From Paramoeba atlantica (Eukaryota; Discosea), in the NCBI GenBank assembly GCA_977017575.1, contig CDRNVI010000018.1, positions 186,001 through 250,000 of the forward strand: 64,000 bases of DNA, written 5' to 3'. The notes under the pieces were generated by a model. The model saw nothing but the letters and a program-made list of their open reading frames with translations, made no database searches and was not told the origin of the DNA. Numbering within the stretch: position 1 is the first letter of the stretch; each line of letters opens with the position of its first letter. Made by a program: the position numbers and the translations under genes. Below are positions 1 through 11,881 of the stretch, in pieces.

Positions 1-49
1 TTTTCAATCACGTTATGTATGGATGGTAGGTGCATTGCGGGGGGGCATT
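1..49 (-). mobile_element. YR1 fragment, far side of the LINE-1 insertion
   Basis: On the minus strand this DNA continues the reverse-transcriptase reading of the YR element found at 12106-14963. The two parts are separated only by LINE-1 with its tandem array, and the sequence at both borders is the same 13-16 bp direct repeat. The rest of YR1 lies beyond the window start. Treated as a fossil. Confidence 0.75.
34..49. repeat. Target-site duplication of LINE-1, left copy
   Basis: ATTGCGGGGGGGCATT here is identical to 12090-12105, which abuts the 3' tail of LINE-1. The first three bases could belong to the (GGATT)n tail, so the duplication is 13-16 bp. The seven-G run makes chance identity unlikely. 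Confidence 0.8.
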
Positions 50-55
50 GCGGGG

Positions 56-3000
56 GATCAAGTTTTTTGTAAGATCAAGTTTTTTGTAAGATCAAGTTTT
101 TTGTAAGATCAAGTTTTTTGTAAGATCAAGTTTTTTGTAAGATCAAGTTTTTTGTAAGATCAAGTTTTTTGTAAGATCAAGTTTTTTGTAAGATCAAGTT
201 TTTTGTAAGATCAAGTTTTTTGTAAGATCAAGTTTTTTGTAAGATCAAGTTTTTTGTAAGATCAAGTTTTTTGTAAGATCAAGTTTTTTGTAAGATCAAG
301 TTTTTTGTAAGATCAAGTTTTTTGTAAGATCAAGTTTTTTGTAAGATCAAGTTTTTTGTAAGATCAAGTTTTTTGTAAGATCAAGTTTTTTGTAAGATCA
401 AGTTTTTTGTAAGATCAAGTTTTCTGTAAGATCAAGTTTTTTGTAAGATCAAGTTTTTTGTAAGATCAAGTTTTTTGTAAGATCAAGTTTTTTGTAAGAT
501 CAAGTTTTCTGTAAGATCAAGTTTTTTGTAAGATCAAGTTTTTTGTAAGATCAAGTTTTTTGTAAGATCAAGTTTTTTGTAAGATCAAGTTTTTTGTAAG
601 ATCAAGTTTTTTGTAAGATCAAGTTTTTTGTAAGATCAAGTTTTTTGTAAGATCAAGTTTTTTGTAAGATCAAGTTTTTTGTAAGATCAAGTTTTTTGTA
701 AGATCAAGTTTTTTGTAAGATCAAGTTTTTTGTAAGATCAAGTTTTTTGTAAGATCAAGTTTTTTGTAAGATCAAGTTTTTTGTAAGATCAAGTTTTTTG
801 TAAGATCAAGTTTTTTGTAAGATCAAGTTTTTTGTAAGATCAAGTTTTTTGTAAGATCAAGTTTTTTGTAAGATCAAGTTTTTTGTAAGATCAAGTTTTT
901 TGTAAGATCAAGTTTTTTGTAAGATCAAGTTTTTTGTAAGATCAAGTTTTTTGTAAGATCAAGTTTTTTGTAAGATCAAGTTTTTTGTAAGATCAAGTTT
1001 TTTGTAAGATCAAGTTTTTTGTAAGATCAAGTTTTTTGTAAGATCAAGTTTTTTGTAAGATCAAGTTTTTTGTAAGATCAAGTTTTTTGTAAGATCAAGT
1101 TTTTTGTAAGATCAAGTTTTTTGTAAGATCAAGTTTTTTGTAAGATCAAGTTTTTTGTAAGATCAAGTTTTTTGTAAGATCAAGTTTTTTGTAAGATCAA
1201 GTTTTTTGTAAGATCAAGTTTTTTGTAAGATCAAGTTTTTTGTAAGATCAAGTTTTTTGTAAGATCAAGTTTTTTGTAAGATCAAGTTTTTTGTAAGATC
1301 AAGTTTTTTGTAAGATCAAGTTTTTTGTAAGATCAAGTTTTTTGTAAGATCAAGTTTTTTGTAAGATCAAGTTTTTTGTAAGATCAAGTTTTTTGTAAGA
1401 TCAAGTTTTTTGTAAGATCAAGTTTTTTGTAAGATCAAGTTTTTTGTAAGATCAAGTTTTTTGTAAGATCAAGTTTTTTGTAAGATCAAGTTTTTTGTAA
1501 GATCAAGTTTTTTGTAAGATCAAGTTTTTTGTAAGATCAAGTTTTTTGTAAGATCAAGTTTTTTGTAAGATCAAGTTTTTTGTAAGATCAAGTTTTTTGT
1601 AAGATCAAGTTTTTTGTAAGATCAAGTTTTTTGTAAGATCAAGTTTTTTGTAAGATCAAGTTTTTTGTAAGATCAAGTTTTTTGTAAGATCAAGTTTTTT
1701 GTAAGATCAAGTTTTTTGTAAGATCAAGTTTTTTGTAAGATCAAGTTTTTTGTAAGATCAAGTTTTTTGTAAGATCAAGTTTTTTGTAAGATCAAGTTTT
1801 TTGTAAGATCAAGTTTTTTGTAAGATCAAGTTTTTTGTAAGATCAAGTTTTTTGTAAGATCAAGTTTTTTGTAAGATCAAGTTTTTTGTAAGATCAAGTT
1901 TTTTGTAAGATCAAGTTTTTTGTAAGATCAAGTTTTTTGTAAGATCAAGTTTTTTGTAAGATCAAGTTTTTTGTAAGATCAAGTTTTTTGTAAGATCAAG
2001 TTTTTTGTAAGATCAAGTTTTTTGTAAGATCAAGTTTTTTGTAAGATCAAGTTTTTTGTAAGATCAAGTTTTTTGTAAGATCAAGTTTTTTGTAAGATCA
2101 AGTTTTTTGTAAGATCAAGTTTTTTGTAAGATCAAGTTTTTTGTAAGATCAAGTTTTTTGTAAGATCAAGTTTTTTGTAAGATCAAGTTTTTTGTAAGAT
2201 CAAGTTTTTTGTAAGATCAAGTTTTTTGTAAGATCAAGTTTTTTGTAAGATCAAGTTTTTTGTAAGATCAAGTTTTTTGTAAGATCAAGTTTTTTGTAAG
2301 ATCAAGTTTTTTGTAAGATCAAGTTTTTTGTAAGATCAAGTTTTTTGTAAGATCAAGTTTTTTGTAAGATCAAGTTTTTTGTAAGATCAAGTTTTTTGTA
2401 AGATCAAGTTTTTTGTAAGATCAAGTTTTTTGTAAGATCAAGTTTTTTGTAAGATCAAGTTTTTTGTAAGATCAAGTTTTTTGTAAGATCAAGTTTTTTG
2501 TAAGATCAAGTTTTTTGTAAGATCAAGTTTTTTGTAAGGATCAAGTTTTTTGTAAAGATCAAGTTTTTTGTAAAGATCAAGTTTTTTGTAAAGATCAAGT
2601 TTTTTGTAAAGATCAAGTTTTTTGTAAGATCAAGTTTTTTGTAAGATCAAGTTTTTTGTAAGATCAAGTTTTTTGTAAGATCAAGTTTTTTGTAAGATCA
2701 AGTTTTTTGTAAGATCAAGTTTTTTGTAAGATCAAGTTTTTTGTAAGATCAAGTTTTTTGTAAGATCAAGTTTTTTGTAGGATCAAGTTTTTTGTAAGAT
2801 CAAGCTTTTTGTAAGATCAAGTTTTTTGTAAGATCAAGTTTTTTGTAAGATCAAGTTTTTTGTAAGATCAAGTTTTTTGTAAGATCAAGTTTTTTGTAAG
2901 ATCAAGTTTTTTGTAAGATCAAGTTTTTTGTAAGATCAAGTTTTTTGTAAGATCAAGTTTTTTGTAGGATCAAGTTTTTTGTAGGATCAAGTTTTTTGTA

Positions 3001-6000
3001 AGATCAAGTTTTTTGTAAGATCAAGTTTTTTGTAAGATCAAGTTTTTTGTAAGATCAAGTTTTTTGTAAGATCAAGTTTTTTGTAAGATCAAGTTTTTTG
3101 TAAGATCAAGTTTTTTGTAAGATCAAGTTTTTTGTAAGATCAAGTTTTTTGTAAGATCAAGTTTTTTGTAAGATCAAGTTTTTTGTAAGATCAAGTTTTT
3201 TGTAAGATCAAGTTTTTTGTAAGATCAAGTTTTTTGTAAGATCAAGTTTTTTGTAGGATCAAGTTTTTTGTAAGATCAAGTTTTTTGTAAGATCAAGTTT
3301 TTTGTAAGATCAAGTTTTTTGTAAGATCAAGTTTTTTGTAAGATCAAGTTTTTTGTAAGATCAAGTTTTTTGTAAGATCAAGTTTTTTGTAAGATCAAGT
3401 TTTTTGTAAGATCAAGTTTTTTGTAAGATCAAGTTTTTTGTAAGATCAAGTTTTTTGTAAGATCAAGTTTTTTGTAAGATCAAGTTTTTTGTAAGATCAA
3501 GTTTTTTGTAAGATCAAGTTTTTTGTAAGATCAAGTTTTTTGTAAGATCAAGTTTTTTGTAAGATCAAGTTTTTTGTAAGATCAAGTTTTTTGTAAGATC
3601 AAGTTTTTTGTAAGATCAAGTTTTTTGTAAGATCAAGTTTTTTGTAAGATCAAGTTTTTTGTAAGATCAAGTTTTTTGTAAGATCAAGTTTTTTGTAAGA
3701 TCAAGTTTTTTGTAAGATCAAGTTTTTTGTAAGATCAAGTTTTTTGTAAGATCAAGTTTTTTGTAAGATCAAGTTTTTTGTAAGATCAAGTTTTTTGTAA
3801 GATCAAGTTTTTTGTAAGATCAAGTTTTTTGTAAGATCAAGTTTTTTGTAAGATCAAGTTTTTTGTAAGATCAAGTTTTTTGTAAGATCAAGTTTTTTGT
3901 AAGATCAAGTTTTTTGTAAGATCAAGTTTTTTGTAAGATCAAGTTTTTTGTAAGATCAAGTTTTTTGTAAGATCAAGTTTTTTGTAAGATCAAGTTTTTT
4001 GTAAGATCAAGTTTTTTGTAAGATCAAGTTTTTTGTAAGATCAAGTTTTTTGTAAGATCAAGTTTTTTGTAAGATCAAGTTTTTTGTAAGATCAAGTTTT
4101 TTGTAAGATCAAGTTTTTTGTAAGATCAAGTTTTTTGTAAGATCAAGTTTTTTGTAAGATCAAGTTTTTTGTAAGATCAAGTTTTTTGTAAGATCAAGTT
4201 TTTTGTAAGATCAAGTTTTTTGTAAGATCAAGTTTTTTGTAAGATCAAGTTTTTTGTAAGATCAAGTTTTTTGTAAGATCAAGTTTTTTGTAAGATCAAG
4301 TTTTTTGTAAGATCAAGTTTTTTGTAAGATCAAGTTTTTTGTAAGATCAAGTTTTTTGTAAGATCAAGTTTTTTGTAAGATCAAGTTTTTTGTAAGATCA
4401 AGTTTTTTGTAAGATCAAGTTTTTTGTAAGATCAAGTTTTTTGTAAGGATCAAGTTTTTTGTAAAGATCAAGTTTTTTGTAAGATCAAGTTTTTTGTAAG
4501 ATCAAGTTTTTTGTAAGATCAAGTTTTTTGTAAGATCAAGTTTTTTGTAAGATCAAGTTTTTTGTAAGATCAAGTTTTTTGTAAGATCAAGTTTTTTGTA
4601 AGATCAAGTTTTTTGTAAGATCAAGTTTTTTGTAAGATCAAGTTTTTTGTAAGATCAAGTTTTTTGTAAGATCAAGTTTTTTGTAAGATCAAGTTTTTTG
4701 TAAGATCAAGTTTTTTGTAAGATCAAGTTTTTTGTAAGATCAAGTTTTTTGTAAGATCAAGTTTTTTGTAAGATCAAGTTTTTTGTAAGATCAAGTTTTT
4801 TGTAAGATCAAGTTTTTTGTAAGATCAAGTTTTTTGTAAGATCAAGTTTTTTGTAAGATCAAGTTTTTTGTAAGATCAAGTTTTTTGTAAGATCAAGTTT
4901 TTTGTAAGATCAAGTTTTTTGTAAGATCAAGTTTTTTGTAAGATCAAGTTTTTTGTAAGATCAAGTTTTTTGTAAGATCAAGTTTTTTGTAAGATCAAGT
5001 TTTTTGTAAGATCAAGTTTTTTGTAAGATCAAGTTTTTTGTAAGATCAAGTTTTTTGTAAGATCAAGTTTTTTGTAAGATCAAGTTTTTTGTAAGATCAA
5101 GTTTTTTGTAAGATCAAGTTTTTTGTAAGATCAAGTTTTTTGTAAGATCAAGTTTTTTGTAAGATCAAGTTTTTTGTAAGATCAAGTTTTTTGTAAGATC
5201 AAGTTTTTTGTAAGATCAAGTTTTTTGTAAGATCAAGTTTTTTGTAAGATCAAGTTTTTTGTAAGATCAAGTTTTTTGTAAGATCAAGTTTTTTGTAAGA
5301 TCAAGTTTTTTGTAAGATCAAGTTTTTTGTAAGATCAAGTTTTTTGTAAGATCAAGTTTTTTGTAAGGATCAAGTTTTTTGTAAAGATCAAGTTTTTTGT
5401 AAAGATCAAGTTTTTTGTAAAGATCAAGTTTTTTGTAAAGATCAAGTTTTTTGTAAGATCAAGTTTTTTGTAAGATCAAGTTTTTTGTAAGATCAAGTTT
5501 TTTGTAAGATCAAGTTTTTTGTAAGGATCAAGTTTTTTGTAAAGATCAAGTTTTTTGTAAAGATCAAGTTTTTTGTAAAGATCAAGTTTTTTGTAAAGAT
5601 CAAGTTTTTTGTAAGATCAAGTTTTTTGTAAGATCAAGTTTTTTGTAAGATCAAGTTTTTTGTAAGATCAAGTTTTTTGTAAGATCAAGTTTTTTGTAAG
5701 ATCAAGTTTTTTGTAAGATCAAGTTTTTTGTAAGATCAAGTTTTTTGTAAGATCAAGTTTTTTGTAGGATCAAGTTTTTTGTAAGATCAAGCTTTTTGTA
5801 AGATCAAGTTTTTTGTAAGATCAAGTTTTTTGTAAGATCAAGTTTTTTGTAAGATCAAGTTTTTTGTAAGATCAAGTTTTTTGTAAGATCAAGTTTTTTG
5901 TAAGATCAAGTTTTTTGTAAGATCAAGTTTTTTGTAAGATCAAGTTTTTTGTAGGATCAAGTTTTTTGTAGGATCAAGTTTTTTGTAAGATCAAGTTTTT

Positions 6001-7788
6001 TGTAAGATCAAGTTTTTTGTAAGATCAAGTTTTTTGTAAGATCAAGTTTTTTGTAAGATCAAGTTTTTTGTAAGATCAAGTTTTTTGTAAGATCAAGTTT
6101 TTTGTAAGATCAAGTTTTTTGTAAGATCAAGTTTTTTGTAAGATCAAGTTTTTTGTAAGATCAAGTTTTTTGTAAGATCAAGTTTTTTGTAAGATCAAGT
6201 TTTTTGTAAGGATCAAGTTTTTTGTAAAGATCAAGTTTTTTGTAAGATCAAGTTTTTTGTAAGATCAAGTTTTTTGTAAGATCAAGTTTTTTGTAAGATC
6301 AAGTTTTTTGTAAGATCAAGTTTTTTGTAAGATCAAGTTTTTTGTAAGATCAAGTTTTTTGTAAGATCAAGTTTTTTGTAAGATCAAGTTTTTTGTAAGA
6401 TCAAGTTTTTTGTAAGATCAAGTTTTTTGTAAGATCAAGTTTTTTGTAAGATCAAGTTTTTTGTAAGATCAAGTTTTTTGTAAGATCAAGTTTTTTGTAA
6501 GATCAAGTTTTTTGTAAGATCAAGTTTTTTGTAAGATCAAGTTTTTTGTAAGATCAAGTTTTTTGTAAGATCAAGTTTTTTGTAAGATCAAGTTTTTTGT
6601 AAGATCAAGTTTTTTGTAAGATCAAGTTTTTTGTAAGATCAAGTTTTTTGTAAGATCAAGTTTTTTGTAAGATCAAGTTTTTTGTAAGATCAAGTTTTTT
6701 GTAAGATCAAGTTTTTTGTAAGATCAAGTTTTTTGTAAGATCAAGTTTTTTGTAAGATCAAGTTTTTTGTAAGATCAAGTTTTTTGTAAGATCAAGTTTT
6801 TTGTAAGATCAAGTTTTTTGTAAGATCAAGTTTTTTGTAAGATCAAGTTTTTTGTAAGATCAAGTTTTTTGTAAGATCAAGTTTTTTGTAAGATCAAGTT
6901 TTTTGTAAGATCAAGTTTTTTGTAAGATCAAGTTTTTTGTAAGATCAAGTTTTTTGTAAGATCAAGTTTTTTGTAAGATCAAGTTTTTTGTAAGATCAAG
7001 TTTTTTGTAAGATCAAGTTTTTTGTAAGATCAAGTTTTTTGTAAGATCAAGTTTTTTGTAAGATCAAGTTTTTTGTAAGATCAAGTTTTTTGTAAGATCA
7101 AGTTTTTTGTAAGATCAAGTTTTTTGTAAGATCAAGTTTTTTGTAAGATCAAGTTTTTTGTAAGATCAAGTTTTTTGTAAGATCAAGTTTTTTGTAAGAT
7201 CAAGTTTTTTGTAAGATCAAGTTTTTTGTAAGATCAAGTTTTTTGTAAGATCAAGTTTTTTGTAAGATCAAGTTTTTTGTAAGATCAAGTTTTTTGTAAG
7301 ATCAAGTTTTTTGTAAGATCAAGTTTTTTGTAAGATCAAGTTTTTTGTAAGATCAAGTTTTTTGTAAGATCAAGTTTTTTGTAAGATCAAGTTTTTTGTA
7401 AGATCAAGTTTTTTGTAAGATCAAGTTTTTTGTAAGATCAAGTTTTTTGTAAGATCAAGTTTTTTGTAAGATCAAGTTTTTTGTAAGATCAAGTTTTTTG
7501 TAAGATCAAGTTTTTTGTAAGATCAAGTTTTTTGTAAGGATCAAGTTTTTTGTAAAGATCAAGTTTTTTGTAAAGATCAAGTTTTTTGTAAAGATCAAGT
7601 TTTTTGTAAAGATCAAGTTTTTTGTAAAGATCAAGTTTTTTGTAAAGATCAAGTTTTTTGTAAAGATCAAGTTTTTTGTAAAGATCAAGTTTTTTGTAAA
7701 GATCAAGTTTTTTGTAAGATCAAGTTTTTTGTAAAGATCAAGTTTTTTGTAAAGATCAAGTTTTTTGTAAAGATCAAGTTTTTTGTAA
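56..7788 (+). repeat. 17-bp tandem array, about 450 units
   Basis: The unit is GATCAAGTTTTTTGTAA. The array is nearly perfect, with rare variants: 18-bp units with one more A (GTAAAGATC), GGATC units, one-base changes to AAGCTTTTTG, and TTTTCTG units near 420 and 505. Groups of 18-bp units start near 2534, 5363, 5521 and 7534, and single ones near 4443 and 6205. Two variant blocks recur 2,987 bp apart, so longer blocks were duplicated. It ends 13 bp before the LINE-1 ATG and lies inside the LINE-1 target duplication. It is not TTAGGG telomere repeat and has no spacers as a CRISPR array would. Confidence 0.95.
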
Positions 7789-7801
7789 ATTTATTTGCAA
7801 A

Positions 7802-10800
7802 ATGGCGGATGCTTCCGGTGCACGAATGCCCACTGCTATTATGAATCTTCTTGCGTGTTCCAAGCTTGATCGGGGGATTCTTTTCCGTCCTGCGAAGGGT
7901 GGAACGGAATCTGCTAAACTCCGCGCGAGGTCGTTAGGACACATTATGCGACTGCTTTGTTTAGGCGCTAAGCTTTCGGTGGTTTGGAGGTACGCGGATT
8001 CATCGAACTACAGTGTTTGGGAGGGGGTAGTAGAGAGTTGGGTGCCGAGCCGCTGGCGTGTTCGCTACGCTCAGTGTTCGCGATTTACGCTTCCGTTCCC
8101 TCCGTGTAGTCCTCACATCGTCCTCTGTGCTGCTCGGGTTTGTGCGCCTAAGCGTAGACGTCGTTTCAAAAAGCGCTCTCGCAAATACAGGGCACAGTCT
8201 GGCAAACGTGCTCTCCGTGACTTGGTGGGCCCTGGGGGCCCCGCTGTGAAGAGAATGTTGAGTGTGGGAACCTTGAACGTAACTACTCTTAAGCTGAAAG
8301 GTGAAGACGAGTTTAGCCTACGAAAGTGCGGACACCTTTGCGAAGTACTTGCCTTCATTGATCTGAAGGGAATAAATATTCTGGGCCTGCAGGAAACGCG
8401 ATTTAGATTCCCATCTTCTGAAAAGTCGGATGTCCTTCACCGCAAAGTACAATATCGGAACGCAGAGTTTCACTTGAACCTCATTCCAGCGCGCGCAAAG
8501 GATGCATACAATGGAATGGGATTCGTCAGCACTTTTCCCTTGTCTAAGGTATCTAAAATCAGTGAAAGGATTATGTCGGGTGAATTTGAGATGGAGGAAG
8601 GAGTCGCAACAGTTATTAACGTATATTCTCCTACACGCGATTCTAAGGACGTCGAGGTTACGGAGTTCTACGGAGAACTCGAACGTTGCTGCTTGAGAAT
8701 AAGGGAAAGCAACCCGCGTCGCCCATTAATTGTGCTGGGCGACTTTAATGCACCTTTGACACATATAACAAATAAGGATCTAGATCCCATTGCGGCCGCC
8801 CGTCTTAAAGGACTTTCTTGTTCTATAGACTGTAAGTCTGCGCACAGTCTTTGTCCAAGTAGTCGGAAATGGACATGCGAATTACCAAACAAAGCTTTAA
8901 GGCAGTTAGATCACATATTTATTTGTAGCAGATTTGCATCGGCAATTCAACGACACAAAGTGATCAAGGCACCCATTCCTACTACTCACTGTTGTGTTAT
9001 AGCCAGAATTAAAATTAAATGGCGAGTCAGTGATCCCAAAACGAATACGAATCAGCTCTCGTGGATTTCTCTTCGAAATAGTGAGGATAGGAAGAATTTC
9101 ATCAATAAAGTTCACGACCAATATCGAGCAACCTCGAACTCTTGTCGATCATGGGGCGCTCTCGCACAATATATGAAAAATGCTGTAAAAACTTTCAAAA
9201 AACCGACGAAACGAAATTTGAACAAAGAAGCTGTAAAGGACTCAAAAATACATGATTTGCGCGGTTTATATCACAAGAGCAGAAACAAAAAGGTGTTCAA
9301 CGCTCTCGTAAAGGAGAATAAAGCGGAAGTTGAAGAGATTATTTCTGACGAATGCTTGGAGATTGAAAAACAGCTTCGTAAAAACCATTCAAACCCATGG
9401 AGAACGATTCGAAAGATATGCGGGCAATATCGTGATACCTTTAGCACGAACGGAAGCTCACGAAATGATAAACTTAACGAAATTCGATCGTACTTCATGA
9501 AATTTAGTGGCGCTGATGATGGAGATCCAAATCTTAGCTTTGAACTGCTGCCGCCGCCGTTAGTACCAATATCCGATGCAGCATTTACAAGCGAGGAGTT
9601 AAGCACATCTTTAGAACATTTCAGAAGAGGAAAAACACCGGGAAGTGATGGAATACCAATGGAAGCCCTTCAAGCTATAGCGGTCCACCCTGATCTGAGA
9701 TCGCATCTCCTGAATATAATCAACCAGGTACACGAAACGGGAGTCACAGAGGAAGCCTGGCGCAACACTCTTCAAATACCCATCCCAAAGAAAGGAGACC
9801 TCACTAACATTGAGAATTGGCGGCCTATATGCGTAGTAAATAGCGTAGTTAAGCTCATGAATCATATGATACTCTCCCGCATTAGACCCAACATTGAAAA
9901 GTCTCTTCGGGGTAACCAGTATGGGTTTCGACCTAACCGAGCGACTTCTGGAGCTCAGATTATCATGAACGAAATAAAAACCAAAGCATTCAGAGGACAA
10001 GGCCTTTCTGTAGCTTTTATAGACTTTGCTAAAGCATTTCCTTCGGTATCGTTCGCTGCTATTAAAGCTAGTTTGCATGCATTTCGAGTAGGTCCATGTC
10101 TTTCTAAGATGATAATGTCTATATACGATGAGCTGAAAGGCACTGTACGAACTTCTATTGGAATCACAAAACCTTTCCCTATCACTACAGGAATACTTCA
10201 AGGTGATGTATTGGCGCCTTATCTGTTCGTTATGGTGTTAGATAGAATTCTCAATAAAGCACTAGATGGAAAATCAGACGGGGTTCTTCTCAGCTCTAGG
10301 GGTACAAGAAAGCGGGGTCTTCATGAAAAGCGCCTGAGTGACATTGAGTATGCGGACGATATAGCGTTATTTAGTGACACGAAGATTGGTTTGACAAATA
10401 TGATAGACAATGTAGCTGAAGAGTCACGCAAAGCTAATCTGAAACTAGCCGTCGGAGCAAACAAGACAGCCTGGTTAACTTTTGGTAAATCTCAAATGAG
10501 CAGCGAGAGCCTGAACAGCAAATTCTCGGGGATGATTCCGAAAGTTACGTCTTACAAACACTTAGGGCATCGGCAGGAAAATGATTTTACATCTACAGTT
10601 AAAGATCGATTGAAACTAGCTTGGGGATCTCTCTTTCGAATGAATGGTATTTGGTCTTCACAACTTAGCCCGGAGACTAAGCTGCGCCTCTACGATTCAA
10701 TAGTATATCCGGTGCTAAACTTTGGGACAGGTGCACTTTCTATTTCAAAATCCATGCTCCGAAGAATTGACGTTGAAGTTAATAACATGAGAAGAATAGT

Positions 10801-11881
10801 TTGCCAATGCAACAGATTAGATGAATACGGAATGAGCTACCCGAATGCTTCTCTGTATCTTGAAACTGAGCGCTTTTCTACTATACACAAGGTTCAGAGG
10901 GCCAAGCTCGTCGGGCACATGCTGAGGCACTCCAGTGATTTTCAAGAGCTTGTACAGTGGAAACAACGCCCGTATGCACGCAATTTATCTCCAAGCGAGG
11001 CTTGCTTCAAGGATCTTAACATTACACTGGAAGAGGCATTGGTATTTGCGTCAGACCGTGAACACTGGTATCGTCTGACAGAAAAATTGCGACGTGAACT
11101 TGAACCGCTCATAGAATACGAAAAAATTGGGTCAGCAAAGTGGAAAACTGCTCTTGCCAAAGCTAAAAAACAAAAAAGTCCTTCAGAATTACAGTTCGTT
11201 GAAGAATCAAATGTGCCTTTTCCAGCCTATAAAGCCATACAAATATATACCGATGGCTCTGTTCTGCCGATGAAAAATACGAAAGAGATTCGAAGTGGCA
11301 TAGGTATCGTAGTTCTAAAACCACGATGCGAACCCTCACGGATATCCATACCATTGGAATCAGACACTATTGAGCGAGTAGAGATCTTAGCTTTTCAGCA
11401 TGCCCTTCTCCAACTGCCGTCAAAACCATGCGCTTGTCTGTTTCATACAGACTCTTACTATCTAGGGGACTTCTTTCACAATCTTCGATATCGGCGGCGA
11501 ATCGTTGGTTACAAGGGGGTTTTAAATGGAGATTTGTTCTCCCAGTTAGACGGAAAATTACGGTCCTTAAAACATGATTTGTACTCAATATATATGTGCA
11601 AAGTCAAGGGTCACTCAGGAAATAAATGGAACGACGAGGCAGATGGGTTAGCACTGATTGCAGCGCGAAAAGTTCCTCGACCGCCTGAGCAGAAAAAGAG
11701 AAAAACAAGTAATGATTCCAACGCATCACAAATCGACAAATCCTTGGAAAAGCTGATAAAACATAGAACCTTGGAAAAGGGAAAGACGAAAACCAATCCA
11801 GCACCCAAGCGTGGCGCCGAGGCTAAAGTCACGCTGTGCGGGAAGATTGCGAAAACTGGTGGAAAGAGGGTGCCTTCATAG
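7802..11881 (+). CDS. LINE-1 ORF: AP endonuclease, reverse transcriptase, RNase H
   Basis: A 1359-residue protein that would nick the target and copy its own RNA. Residues about 60-100 hold a W..G.V pattern (WEGVVESW, then VRYA and LPFPP) followed by a very basic stretch (KRRRRFKKRSRKYR). An EEP-type AP endonuclease spans about 152-380, with GTLNV, GLQETR, NGMGF, INVYSPT, GDFNAPL and LDHIF. The RT spans about 610-900, with TPGSDGIPMEAL, YGFRPNRATS, FIDFAKAF, GILQGDVLAPYLF and the catalytic YADD near 850. RNase H spans about 1145-1280, with IYTDGS, E in ERVEILAFQHAL, HTDSYYL and GHSGNKWNDEADG. The C-terminus is basic; I see no clear CCHH finger such as L1Tc has. The start is the first ATG after the array. 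No stop interrupts it. Confidence 0.92.
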   Translation: MADASGARMPTAIMNLLACSKLDRGILFRPAKGGTESAKLRARSLGHIMRLLCLGAKLSVVWRYADSSNYSVWEGVVESWVPSRWRVRYAQCSRFTLPFPPCSPHIVLCAARVCAPKRRRRFKKRSRKYRAQSGKRALRDLVGPGGPAVKRMLSVGTLNVTTLKLKGEDEFSLRKCGHLCEVLAFIDLKGINILGLQETRFRFPSSEKSDVLHRKVQYRNAEFHLNLIPARAKDAYNGMGFVSTFPLSKVSKISERIMSGEFEMEEGVATVINVYSPTRDSKDVEVTEFYGELERCCLRIRESNPRRPLIVLGDFNAPLTHITNKDLDPIAAARLKGLSCSIDCKSAHSLCPSSRKWTCELPNKALRQLDHIFICSRFASAIQRHKVIKAPIPTTHCCVIARIKIKWRVSDPKTNTNQLSWISLRNSEDRKNFINKVHDQYRATSNSCRSWGALAQYMKNAVKTFKKPTKRNLNKEAVKDSKIHDLRGLYHKSRNKKVFNALVKENKAEVEEIISDECLEIEKQLRKNHSNPWRTIRKICGQYRDTFSTNGSSRNDKLNEIRSYFMKFSGADDGDPNLSFELLPPPLVPISDAAFTSEELSTSLEHFRRGKTPGSDGIPMEALQAIAVHPDLRSHLLNIINQVHETGVTEEAWRNTLQIPIPKKGDLTNIENWRPICVVNSVVKLMNHMILSRIRPNIEKSLRGNQYGFRPNRATSGAQIIMNEIKTKAFRGQGLSVAFIDFAKAFPSVSFAAIKASLHAFRVGPCLSKMIMSIYDELKGTVRTSIGITKPFPITTGILQGDVLAPYLFVMVLDRILNKALDGKSDGVLLSSRGTRKRGLHEKRLSDIEYADDIALFSDTKIGLTNMIDNVAEESRKANLKLAVGANKTAWLTFGKSQMSSESLNSKFSGMIPKVTSYKHLGHRQENDFTSTVKDRLKLAWGSLFRMNGIWSSQLSPETKLRLYDSIVYPVLNFGTGALSISKSMLRRIDVEVNNMRRIVCQCNRLDEYGMSYPNASLYLETERFSTIHKVQRAKLVGHMLRHSSDFQELVQWKQRPYARNLSPSEACFKDLNITLEEALVFASDREHWYRLTEKLRRELEPLIEYEKIGSAKWKTALAKAKKQKSPSELQFVEESNVPFPAYKAIQIYTDGSVLPMKNTKEIRSGIGIVVLKPRCEPSRISIPLESDTIERVEILAFQHALLQLPSKPCACLFHTDSYYLGDFFHNLRYRRRIVGYKGVLNGDLFSQLDGKLRSLKHDLYSIYMCKVKGHSGNKWNDEADGLALIAARKVPRPPEQKKRKTSNDSNASQIDKSLEKLIKHRTLEKGKTKTNPAPKRGAEAKVTLCGKIAKTGGKRVPS

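Noticed and set aside
7506-7706. A 66-residue minus-strand ORF of repeated FTKNLI units
   Set aside because: It only reads the 18-bp tandem units; no start context or independent support.
56-7788. Telomere or CRISPR interpretation of the 17-bp array
   Set aside because: The unit is not TTAGGG-like, the array is internal to a LINE insertion, and there are no unique spacers.
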